From Eggerthella sinensis (lineage in GTDB: Bacteria; Actinomycetota; Coriobacteriia; Coriobacteriales; Eggerthellaceae), in contig NZ_PPTT01000011.1 in NCBI RefSeq assembly GCF_003339815.1, positions 1-64,000 on the forward strand: a DNA stretch of 64,000 nt, written 5' to 3'. The notes under the pieces are model-generated. The model saw nothing but the letters and a program-made list of their open reading frames with translations, was not told the DNA's origin and searched no databases. Positions within the stretch are counted from its first letter, which is position 1. Every line of letters starts with the position of its first letter. Of this stretch, positions 53,935 to 61,740 are shown one piece after another. The translations under genes were made by a program, and so were the position numbers.

Positions 53935-53954
53935 TTCGTTCGTGTCGTTTGGTA

Positions 53955-54482
53955 TCACGACGCGGGGTAGAGTTCTTCCTTAAAGTGCTTTAGGTGCTCG
54001 GCCACCAGGCGGTACGTCGCGGCGCACAGCTCCATGGTGGCGCGTGCTTCAAGACGGTCGTAAGAGGGGATCATCGCGTCGACGCGGTCGGCAGTGCTCA
54101 GGTGCGTTTCGATCAGCTCGTCGATGAGCGCGCGGCCCGTCTGCTCGTCCACGAGGCTGATGTTCGCCAGAACGGGGAGGAAGCCGAAATCGACGCGCGC
54201 GGGCAGCGCCGCCGCCTCGTCCATGAGCGCTGCGAACCGCTCGCGCCCCTTGTCCGTGATCGTGTACACCGTCTTCTCGGGCATCTCGCCCTCTTTGACG
54301 ACGGTGCCTACGGTGTAGCCCTGCTCGCACAGGCGGATGACATTGCGATACACCGATGGCGAGCTGATACGAATCCAGCGGCGTACGTTGCGCTCCTCGA
54401 GCACCCGGTCCATCTCGTAGGCGCTCATCGGCCGCTCGATGAGCGCGCCCAGAATCATGATCTCGATCGAACTGCTTGCCAT
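53955..54482 (-). CDS. PadR-family transcriptional regulator
   Basis: A 175-residue regulator. The winged helix covers residues 1-90 (EIMILGALIERPMSAYEMDRV, then SSPSVYRNVIRLCEQGY, with EKTVYTITDKGRERF as the wing). A C-terminal helical dimer domain of the Vir-type follows. PadR proteins respond to phenolic acids or drugs. Twin operators at its own and the downstream exporter's promoter imply coordinated repression. Confidence 0.88.
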   Translation of the reverse strand: MASSSIEIMILGALIERPMSAYEMDRVLEERNVRRWIRISSPSVYRNVIRLCEQGYTVGTVVKEGEMPEKTVYTITDKGRERFAALMDEAAALPARVDFGFLPVLANISLVDEQTGRALIDELIETHLSTADRVDAMIPSYDRLEARATMELCAATYRLVAEHLKHFKEELYPAS

Positions 54483-54507
54483 GCCGGCTCCTTCCTCTCA
54501 CCGCTAA

Positions 54508-54524
54508 TACTATCACTGATAGTA
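54508..54524. promoter_or_regulatory. PadR operator copy 2, at its own promoter
   Basis: TACTATCA-C-TGATAGTA is a perfect 8+1+8 dyad, 25 nt upstream of the padR-type start. Confidence 0.78.
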
Positions 54525-54613
54525 AAAAACGCAACGGGAAATGTTCAAAGCCCAACATGGAGACGGCGGCCATGAAGGCCGCCGCTGTGGATGGGGGCTT
54601 GCCGCTCGATCAC

Positions 54614-56626
54614 CTACGACTGGTTTCGTCGATTCGCTCGACGTTGTGCTGCGCGTACGATCAGGACACATCCGGAGAACAGGGCGAGGCCGAACGCCAC
54701 CTGCGGCAAAGCGGTATCGCCTGTCGCTGCAAGCGCAGGGGCCGACGGCGGCAACGGCTCGGGCGTCGATGCGCCCTGCGTGGCGGGCACCGGCGCAGGA
54801 TCCGGCGCAGGGCCCGGATCGGGGCTCGGGCCCGGCTCGGGGTCCGATATCGGGATTCCGCTTGCTGCGAGATAGAGCGGGCTTGTGACGGCACTCTTCT
54901 TGATTGCAAGCGTGCCGGTGGTCGCATCGTAGGTGTAGTCGTCTCCCGCGATGAGTTCCGGGCCGTCCGGCGACTCGCGGTGCAGCGCGATCGTGTCGGG
55001 AAGCGCATAGCCCTTGTCGGCCGCGAGCGTGAACAGATTGCTTTCGGAGCTGTCCTTCTCGAAGGTTGCGTACCGTCCGATGTCGGTGTCTTCCCCTCTG
55101 TTGTCGCCGGTGTCCAGCGTCGAAGTTTCGGTGAACTCCCTGATGGTCAGCCCGGTCAGGCTCAACTTCACCGGGTAAGCGCCCGCATTAAACGCGCCGT
55201 TCCGATTGATGACGGCATGCTCGAAGCGCCCGCCCGAAATAACGCCACTGCGCCCGTTGGTCACGATGCCAGAGAAATGGGGAATCGTCGCCTTGCCGTC
55301 GCCGTCGGTTGCGTTTGAAATGACGCCAACGTTCGATACCGTGCCGAGAAACACACCGCCCGTTATAGCTCCAGGGCCGCTCGAGGCGTTGCGGTTGGCA
55401 ACGGACCCGCTTTCCAGGAACGTCCCGCCTGCGATGACACCGTAGTTGCTCACGCTACCGTCAAAGGTGGGACCATCCGCCTCGCCGCCCTTGATGGTGC
55501 CCGTCGCCTCGTTGCCCACGATGCCGCCGAATGCTCCACCGCTGATGGTGCCGCTGCTCTGCACGGAGCCCGAGTCGCCGAACGTGCCGCCCGCGATGAC
55601 GCCGTCGTTCTGGATGACCGATCCCTCGAACGCGCCACCTGCAATAACGCCGTCGGACTCGTTGGTCACCACGGCGTCGAAGCGGGGAATCGTCGGGTTG
55701 CCGTCGGCGTCGGTTCCTTCCGCGATGGTGTCGTGGTTCTTCACCACGCCCGTGAATGTGCCGCCGGTGATGACGGCGCCCGGCCAATCAACATCGCCGT
55801 TGATCACCGTGCCATCGAACGTGCCGCCTGTGATGGTGCCGTCGTCGTTGCTTTTCACCCGGCTCGATGAGGCGAACGTTCCGCCTGCGATGATGCCGCC
55901 TTCGGTTACGGTGACGGTTCTTTTGAACGAGCCGTCGGCGATAGAGCCCGTGTTGTACACCTCGTCGTCGAACGTGCCGCCCTCGATGGTTCCAGCGGAA
56001 CGGTTCTCCACGTAGGCGCTGAACGTGCTGTTGCCCCCCATGACGCCCGCGTTGTTCACGTTGATGTTGAACTCACCGCCGCTGATGGTGCCGTCGTTCT
56101 GCACGGAGTTGTTGTTGCCGCCGTCGCTATACACGCCTCCCGAAATCGTGGCGCCTTCGTAATTGGTCACGTAGTCGCGGAACGTGCCGCCCGCGATAGT
56201 GCCGGCGCCGGCGTTGTTCGACATGTTGTACACGGACGAATAGAATGCGCCGTCCTCGATGAGCCCCCAGTTGCTCACGGTGCCCCTGAACGCCCCGCCT
56301 TTGATCACGCCGCTCGCTTCGTTGCGCACGGTGAAGCCGTATGTCTGGGACGCGTCGACGAACGTCCCGTCCTCGATGACGCCGTTGTTCCGAAGCGGGT
56401 TCTCGCTCGAGACGTGAAGCGCGTGCCCCGTGAACGTGAACGCATATCCCGCTTCCAGGACGAGTCCTTCGGTTGAGTACGTCCAGCCTTCTCCCGACGG
56501 TTCAACCGGCGCGCCGTCGGCGCCGATCTCGATGGCGACGGCCACGGTGCTCGCGAATGCGGCGGCGGGGGCGAGCGACCAGGCGAATGCGAGAGCGATA
56601 GCAAGAGCGAGCAGGCGTTTTCTCAT
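54614..56626 (-). CDS. GGTF-repeat surface protein with C-terminal anchor
   Basis: A 670-residue exported protein. A Sec signal peptide (KRLLALAIALAFAWSLAP, AFA) is followed by about 400 residues of short repeats of the form G-x-I-x-G-G-x-F, about 14-20 residues each (for example GTIEGGTFDDEVYNTGSIAD), probably a beta-helix. The last 100 residues hold a Pro-rich linker (DPEPGPSPDPGPAPDPAP), then LAATGDTALP, a hydrophobic helix and RRANRRNQS. The TGD-helix-Arg end resembles the adhesin at 35194 and suggests sortase anchoring. Function is probably adhesion or surface binding. Confidence 0.78.
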   Translation of the reverse strand: MRKRLLALAIALAFAWSLAPAAAFASTVAVAIEIGADGAPVEPSGEGWTYSTEGLVLEAGYAFTFTGHALHVSSENPLRNNGVIEDGTFVDASQTYGFTVRNEASGVIKGGAFRGTVSNWGLIEDGAFYSSVYNMSNNAGAGTIAGGTFRDYVTNYEGATISGGVYSDGGNNNSVQNDGTISGGEFNINVNNAGVMGGNSTFSAYVENRSAGTIEGGTFDDEVYNTGSIADGSFKRTVTVTEGGIIAGGTFASSSRVKSNDDGTITGGTFDGTVINGDVDWPGAVITGGTFTGVVKNHDTIAEGTDADGNPTIPRFDAVVTNESDGVIAGGAFEGSVIQNDGVIAGGTFGDSGSVQSSGTISGGAFGGIVGNEATGTIKGGEADGPTFDGSVSNYGVIAGGTFLESGSVANRNASSGPGAITGGVFLGTVSNVGVISNATDGDGKATIPHFSGIVTNGRSGVISGGRFEHAVINRNGAFNAGAYPVKLSLTGLTIREFTETSTLDTGDNRGEDTDIGRYATFEKDSSESNLFTLAADKGYALPDTIALHRESPDGPELIAGDDYTYDATTGTLAIKKSAVTSPLYLAASGIPISDPEPGPSPDPGPAPDPAPVPATQGASTPEPLPPSAPALAATGDTALPQVAFGLALFSGCVLIVRAAQRRANRRNQS

Positions 56627-56717
56627 GGGAGTTCCCTTCGGGCAGGCTGACGCTCAGATGCTAGCATGCAGGGGGAATCCGTAGACGATCCCTGCGAAAG
56701 CGGCGGGATACGCTGCG

Positions 56718-56748
56718 AAAAAAGACGGCAGCCAAGCGGCTGCCGTCT
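56718..56748 (-). terminator. Terminator of the MFS-CBS gene
   Basis: AGACGGCAGCC (56723-56733) pairs with 56738-56748; the A run before it is a U run on the minus transcript. Confidence 0.88.
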
Positions 56749-56774
56749 CGGGGGAGCGAAAAGGGGAGGGCGCG

Positions 56775-58751
56775 TTAGATGGACGACGCCACCGCTTCGT
56801 CGTCGGGCAGCGCAGCGGCTTCCTCGGCGCGCTCGAGCTTCGCCGGGGCGTCCACCGCGTCGCGTTCGGCCAGGTACTGCTCCATGGAGTAGTGGGTGAT
56901 GTCGGAGCGGTTGATCACGCCCACCACCTGGCCCTCGTCAAGTACGGGGACCTTCTTCAAGTGGTTCTCGCCCAGCACGCGGCACACTTCGGGGAGGTCG
57001 GCGTGCACGTCCACGCCGATGATGCCCTTCGCGCCGATGCTCTTCGCCGGCATGGTCATGAGCTCGTCGAGCTTGCGGGCGAAGTCCTTGTTGCCGCCGT
57101 CGGCGTCCACCGTCTGCATGATCATGACCACCGGGTCCATCATCATGGTGCTGCGTTTCGACAGGTAGCGCATGATGTCGCCGTCGGACACGAAGCCCAC
57201 GGCCTGCCCCTGCTCGTCCACGAGGGGAGCGGCGCTGATGTGCTTGTCCACGAGCACCTGCATGGCCTCGGCCACGGTGGCGTTTGCGGGAAGCGTGAAC
57301 ACGTCGCGCTTCATGATGGACTCGAGCACCGTGCGGCGCGCGTTGTCCTTGTCGAGCTCGGCCGTCTCGCCCGGCTTGTTCTTCACAAGCGCCACCACCA
57401 TGATGAAGCCGATGAGGCACAGCACGCCGGCCAGGGCGAACGCCACGTCGATGCCGAAGATGCTGGCCTGCGTGGGGGTCATCACCCGCGAGGTCGCGTT
57501 CGTGGCGATGGTGGACGCGGACACGATGATGGCCGTGCCCAACGAGCCCGCCACCTGGCGGAACGTGTTGTTCACCGAGGTGCCGTGGTTCACCAGCTCG
57601 TTATCGAGCGCGTTCATGCCCCACGTGGTGATGGGCATGTTGACGAGCGACAGCGAGAACAGGCGCACCGTGTACAGGATGGTAAGCGTGATCAGGCCCG
57701 TCTCGGTGCCGAGGAACGCGAAGCAGAACGTGGTAACCGTCAGCACGCCCATGCCGATGATGCTGAGCACGCGCGGCCCGTGCTTGTCGAACAGGCGGCC
57801 GGCGATGGGGCCCATGGCGCCCATGATGATGGCGCCCGGCAGCAGCACGAGGCCCGACACGGTGGCCGAATAGCCCATGAGCGACTGCAGGTAGATGGGC
57901 ACGAGGATGCCGGCGGCCAGCAGCGCGCCCTGCACGAGCATGCCGATGATGGTGGCGATGAGGAACTTGCGGTTCTGCAGCACGCGCACCTGCAGCATGG
58001 GATGTTCCATCTTCAGCTGGCGGCGGAAGAAGAACACGAGCGCCACCACGCCCACGAGCGTGCCCGCGATGGCGTCGGCGCGCAGGCCGTAGGAGCCGAT
58101 GGTGGACAGGCCGTACAAGAGGCCGCCGAAGCCCACCGACGACAGGATGACCGACGGCACGTCGAGGGTGACGTCCTTGTTCGTATCGCCGCCCTTCTGC
58201 AGCACGAACACGCCGATGAGCACCACGATAGCCGACAGCACCGTGATGATGTAGAACATGTCATGCCAGGTGTAGCGGTCGATGATGACGCCCGCGACGG
58301 TGGGGCCGATGGCCGGGCCGAACGCGATGACGATGCCGAACAGGCCCATGGCCGTGCCGCGCTTGTCGACGGGGAACGTCCACATGAGCACGGTCATCAC
58401 GAGCGGCATGAGGATGCCGGCGCCGGCGGCCTGCACGAGGCGACCGAGCAGCAGCACGGCGAAGCTGGGACCCCAGCCGGCCAGCGCGCTGCCTGCCGTG
58501 AAGATGACCATGGACACGAGGAAGAGCCGCTTCGTGGTGAAGCGGTCCGTCAGGAATGCCGTGATGGGAATCATGATGGCGTTGACGAGGGTGAAGCCGG
58601 TGGTGAGCCACTGCGCCGTGGAGGCGTCGACGCTCATCTCGGCCATGACCGACGGCAGGGCGGGAGCCACGACGGTCTGGTTCAGAACCGTCACGAACGT
58701 GCCGAACACGAGGACGGCCAGCATGACGATCTGCTTACGCGATAAACCCAT
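56775..58751 (-). CDS. DHA2-family MFS exporter fused to a C-terminal CBS pair
   Basis: A 658-residue fusion. Residues 1-470 are a 14-helix DHA2 exporter (VLNQTVVAPALPSVMAEM in helix 1, FLTDRFTTKRLFL as motif A, IAFGPAIGPTVAGVIIDRY as motif C). Residues about 485-630 are two CBS domains (IMKRDVFTLPANATVAEAMQ, VGFVSDGDIMRYLS, KKVPVLDEGQVVGVINRSDI). CBS pairs bind adenine nucleotides or S-adenosylmethionine, so export may be gated by cell energy state. It is divergent from a TetR gene. Confidence 0.88.
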   Translation of the reverse strand: MGLSRKQIVMLAVLVFGTFVTVLNQTVVAPALPSVMAEMSVDASTAQWLTTGFTLVNAIMIPITAFLTDRFTTKRLFLVSMVIFTAGSALAGWGPSFAVLLLGRLVQAAGAGILMPLVMTVLMWTFPVDKRGTAMGLFGIVIAFGPAIGPTVAGVIIDRYTWHDMFYIITVLSAIVVLIGVFVLQKGGDTNKDVTLDVPSVILSSVGFGGLLYGLSTIGSYGLRADAIAGTLVGVVALVFFFRRQLKMEHPMLQVRVLQNRKFLIATIIGMLVQGALLAAGILVPIYLQSLMGYSATVSGLVLLPGAIIMGAMGPIAGRLFDKHGPRVLSIIGMGVLTVTTFCFAFLGTETGLITLTILYTVRLFSLSLVNMPITTWGMNALDNELVNHGTSVNNTFRQVAGSLGTAIIVSASTIATNATSRVMTPTQASIFGIDVAFALAGVLCLIGFIMVVALVKNKPGETAELDKDNARRTVLESIMKRDVFTLPANATVAEAMQVLVDKHISAAPLVDEQGQAVGFVSDGDIMRYLSKRSTMMMDPVVMIMQTVDADGGNKDFARKLDELMTMPAKSIGAKGIIGVDVHADLPEVCRVLGENHLKKVPVLDEGQVVGVINRSDITHYSMEQYLAERDAVDAPAKLERAEEAAALPDDEAVASSI

Positions 58752-58966
58752 ATACTCTGTTCCTTCCGATATGCGCCGCGAACAAAGGCGCCTTTGAAGG
58801 GGAGCATTGCAGCGAACCCGACTTCAAAGACGCCCGTTTTCATGCGGATGACGTGATTTACACTCAGTATAAATATTCATTCAGTAGATGAAAAGCCCTT
58901 GTCTGAAAAGTTGTGGTACCCTGCACCGAAACGGCACATTGCGGGAACAGGAAGGAAGCGCGCATC

Positions 58967-59620
58967 GTGGAACAGGTTCAGCCGTCGGCAGAAGGCCTGC
59001 GGTATCGCAAAAAGCTCAAGGCCCGGCTTGCGGTGGAGCGGGCGGCGCTCGAGCTGGTCATCGAGCGGGGCTATGACGGCGTGACCGTGGAAGACATCTG
59101 CGCGCGTGCCGAGATTTCCAAGAAAACCTTCTTCAACTACTTCCCCTCGAAGGCCTCGGCCATCACGGGCCGCATGGATTCGTTTCCCGACGACGAGCAC
59201 CTGTTCGCCATTCTCGAAGAGCATGACGAGGCATGCTACCTCGACGTGCTCGTGGGCATCGTGGGCACGAGCCTCGCGTCCGGCGTGGACGAGAGCATCG
59301 TGGGGCTGCGGCGCGAGGCGCTGCGCTCCATGCCGCAGCTGTTTTTCCAGGGGCAGCGCGACCTGCTGGCCGTGCAACGCTCCATCGCCGCCGCGCTGCG
59401 CTCGTACTTGGCCGAGCATCCCGGACGCCGCATGCTCGCAGATCAACCGGTGGAAGAGGAGGCGCTCGTGGCTTCGTCGATGGCCATCGGCCTCGCGCGC
59501 ACGCGCTCGATGCTGTACGTCTGCGGCGACAGCGAGCCTTCGGCAACCGACACCCGTCGCCTCGTCATGGCCTACCTGTCGGCGGGGGATGCCGCCAACG
59601 GAGCTGAAATTTTTTCTTGA
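58967..59620 (+). CDS. TetR-family repressor of the MFS-CBS exporter
   Basis: A 217-residue regulator with the TetR HTH (VTVEDICARAEISKKTFFNYFPSK). It starts at GTG 58967, with AGGAAGGA upstream. It is divergent from the exporter gene across 215 nt that include an AT-rich core (58863-58890) with two CAGTA direct repeats. The first T-box promoter element begins 3 nt before its stop codon. Confidence 0.86.
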   Translation: MEQVQPSAEGLRYRKKLKARLAVERAALELVIERGYDGVTVEDICARAEISKKTFFNYFPSKASAITGRMDSFPDDEHLFAILEEHDEACYLDVLVGIVGTSLASGVDESIVGLRREALRSMPQLFFQGQRDLLAVQRSIAAALRSYLAEHPGRRMLADQPVEEEALVASSMAIGLARTRSMLYVCGDSEPSATDTRRLVMAYLSAGDAANGAEIFS

Positions 59621-59647
59621 CAACAATCCTCAGTGCTGTGCTATAGT
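59617..59647 (+). promoter_or_regulatory. Promoter of the tryptophan ECF operon
   Basis: Perfect TTGACA (59617-59622), 19 nt, TATAGT (59642-59647) with TGC before it (extended -10). Confidence 0.75.
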
Positions 59648-59680
59648 TTGCGCCACAACTTAATACCTTGAAACCTATGA

Positions 59681-59945
59681 GGCGAAAGTCAAGCCATCAT
59701 GAGCACTCACAGAGAGCGGGCGTAGCTGGGATTCCCGCAGGAAGCTGGATGGTAAATGGATCGCCGAGGGAAAGGGGAAAGGGAGCCGCGTTTCGGCACC
59801 TGAGTATCTGGACCGTGAGCCTGCGTTAAGGGCAGAACATGTGTTGGCATGTTCGTGAGAGGGTTCTGCATCGCAGAATCAACGGTGAAGGTGGCACCGC
59901 AGGTTATAAGACCTGTCCTTCGATGAGAAGGACAGGTCTTTTTCA
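59681..59945 (+). promoter_or_regulatory. T-box leader with UGG (Trp) specifier
   Basis: Stem I base GGCGA (59681-59685) pairs with TCGCC (59761-59765); above it CCATC (59694-59698) pairs with GATGG (59748-59752). The specifier-loop 3' side is UAAAUGGA, so the codon read is UGG (59757-59759), followed by the usual A. The T-box core GAAGGTGGCACCGCAGG is at 59887-59903; its UGGC (59892-59895) can pair with a GCCA acceptor end, as in tRNA-Trp. The terminator follows at 59908. Uncharged tRNA-Trp should switch the operon on. Confidence 0.88.
59908..59944 (+). terminator. T-box regulated terminator
   Basis: AAGACCTGTCCTTC (59908-59921) pairs with 59927-59940, followed by TTTT. It competes with the antiterminator formed by the T-box core. 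Confidence 0.9.
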
Positions 59946-60014
59946 TTGTGGGAGGTGAGCAGCCGAAACCATACCGTTGATTGTGCGGGGTTCATCCTCA
60001 TCCGCGAAGTTCGT

Positions 60015-60065
60015 GCCGGCAAACCAGACGCCCCGGGAGGGGCAAAGACCGGCGGGAACTCCGCC
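60015..60065 (+). other. Competing hairpins between the T-box and the trpP start
   Basis: GCCGG (60015-60019) can pair with CCGGC (60049-60053) around a GCCCC-GGGA-GGGGC hairpin. GGCGG (60051-60055) can instead pair with CCGCC (60061-60065). The two are mutually exclusive and lie just before the ribosome site. No known riboswitch class was recognised. Confidence 0.4.
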
Positions 60066-60084
60066 AAAGAAAGGATTGAGGAAC

Positions 60085-60708
60085 ATGGAACAGCAGATCA
60101 AGCGCGAGGTTGCAACCCAGACGGCCGGAGCGGCTTCGAGCCAAGGCCGCAAGCGCGACGTGACGGCTCCGCAGAAGAAGGCGGGCCTCACCACCCAGGA
60201 TCTCATTCTCATCGCCGTGCTGCTTGCGGCCGGCGCCGTGCTCAAGCTCACGGTGGGCTCGCTGCTCTCGTCGATGGGCATGAAGCCGAACTTCATCATC
60301 GCCATGTACTGCCTGGCCATCATCCTCACGAGGCCGAAGGTGGGGCAGGCGCTCATCATCGGCCTGTTGGCCGGCCTCATCTGCCAGGTGCCCATGCTGA
60401 ACGCCACGCCGCTGCTGAACATCCCCTCCGAGCTGCTCGGCGCGCTCGCGTGCGGCCTGCTCATCAAGATCCCGATGAACATCGGCGGCAAGCTCGACCT
60501 CAACCCGCTCGTGAACACGTTCCTCTCCACGGTGGTGTCCGGCGGCACGTTCGCCCTGCTCGCCATCTACATCAACGTGGTGTCCACCGGCGGCGACGTG
60601 ATGGTTGCGCTCGCCACCTACGCCGCCATCGTCTTCGGCACCGCCACCTTCAACGCCATCCTCGTCCAAGTGCTGGCCATGCCGCTGAAGAAAGTCCTGA
60701 AGCGCTAG
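60085..60708 (+). CDS. trpP: Tryptophan ECF transporter S component
   Basis: A 207-residue protein with a charged, disordered N-terminus (35 residues) and about five to six helices (LILIAVLLAAGAVLKLTVGS onward). Features typical of TrpP are SLLSSMGMKPNFIIAMYCLA, LLAGLICQVPMLNATPLLNIP and the GGTFALLAIYINVV segment. It binds tryptophan and uses the EcfA-EcfA-EcfT module encoded next. The Trp T-box upstream supports the specificity independently. ATG 60085 is preferred to the frame opening at 59977. Confidence 0.87.
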   Translation: MEQQIKREVATQTAGAASSQGRKRDVTAPQKKAGLTTQDLILIAVLLAAGAVLKLTVGSLLSSMGMKPNFIIAMYCLAIILTRPKVGQALIIGLLAGLICQVPMLNATPLLNIPSELLGALACGLLIKIPMNIGGKLDLNPLVNTFLSTVVSGGTFALLAIYINVVSTGGDVMVALATYAAIVFGTATFNAILVQVLAMPLKKVLKR

Positions 60709-60712
60709 AGGA

Positions 60713-60849
60713 TTCCGCCGCTCTACGAGCGGCGGAACGACTCGACGCTGCGGCTTTCCGTGGCACCCCGTCTCGCGGCGAGGCCGAGGACTCGCGTACC
60801 GAAGTACGCTTCGCCCTCGCCCTCCCCACGATCTGGGGCGCCACGGAAA
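60713..60849 (+). other. Highly structured intercistronic RNA between trpP and ecfA
   Basis: TTCCGCCGCT (60713-60722) pairs with 60728-60737, a perfect 10-bp hairpin without U run. Then TTTCCGTGGC (60755-60764) pairs with 60840-60849 and encloses GGCGAGG (60777-60783)/CCTCGCC (60815-60821), which encloses GCGTAC-CGAA-GTACGC (60794-60809). No reading frame is likely here. Confidence 0.65.
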
Positions 60850-60900
60850 CCCTCGCTGACTTACTACGCCAACCTGCGACCCACGACAGAAAGCATCCCC

Positions 60901-61740
60901 ATGATCGAAATCTCGAACTTCTCATTCCAATACCGAGAGGGCGCGCGCCCGGTGGTGAGCGGCATCGACCTCTCCATCGCGCCCGGCGCGTTCGTCGGCA
61001 TCACCGGCGCGGCCGGGTCGGGGAAGTCGACGCTCACCTACGCGCTCAACGGCATCGTGCCGCACTGCTACCCCGGCGACTTCTACGGCTCGGTGGTGGT
61101 CGACGGCATGGACACCTGCGAGACGGCCCTCACCGACCTGTCGCGCGTGGTGGGCAGCGTCTGCCAGGACGTGGACAGCCAGTTCGTCACGTCCATCGTG
61201 GAGGATGAGGTGCTGTACGGCCTGGAGAACTTCGCCGTCCCGCGCGACGAGGTGGAGCAGCGCGTGACGCAGGCGCTGGCCGACATGGGCATCGCCGACT
61301 TGCGCGACCGCGTGATCTCGTCGCTGTCGGGCGGGCAGAAGCAGAAGGTGGCCATCGCCTCCATCCTGGCCATGCGCCCGAAGGTGCTCGTGCTCGACGA
61401 GCCCACGGCCGAGCTTGATCCGGCCAGCTCGCAGGGCGTGTTCGACCTGCTGTCCGCCTACGCCCGCGAGCACGGCACCACGGTTGTGGTGGTGGAGCAG
61501 AAGATCGCGCTGCTCTCCCAGTACGCCGACGTGCTGGTCATCGTGGATGAGGGCTGTATCCGCTTCGCCGACGCGCCGGCGAACGTGCTCGTGCATTCGG
61601 ACGAGCTCAAGCGCATCGGCGTCAACTGCCCGCGATCGACCACGCTCATGAACCGCCTCGCCGCGGAGGGCGCGTACGCGGGGCCGGCCGTGCGCAACGT
61701 GCAGGAAGCGTGCGCCGCGCTCGAGCAGGTGGTCGCATGA
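60901..61740 (+). CDS. ECF transporter ATPase, first subunit
   Basis: A 279-residue ATPase with Walker A GAAGSGKST, signature LSGGQKQKVAIA, Walker B VLVLDEPTAELDP and the H-loop region VVVVEQKIAL, where the usual His is replaced by Gln-Lys. It forms the ATPase pair with the next gene and overlaps it by 4 nt. Confidence 0.9.
   Translation: MIEISNFSFQYREGARPVVSGIDLSIAPGAFVGITGAAGSGKSTLTYALNGIVPHCYPGDFYGSVVVDGMDTCETALTDLSRVVGSVCQDVDSQFVTSIVEDEVLYGLENFAVPRDEVEQRVTQALADMGIADLRDRVISSLSGGQKQKVAIASILAMRPKVLVLDEPTAELDPASSQGVFDLLSAYAREHGTTVVVVEQKIALLSQYADVLVIVDEGCIRFADAPANVLVHSDELKRIGVNCPRSTTLMNRLAAEGAYAGPAVRNVQEACAALEQVVA

Noticed and set aside
53912-53941. 30-bp palindrome as a terminator
   Set aside because: No T run on either strand and a proper terminator for the padR-type gene lies just beyond; the centre is an exact parS.
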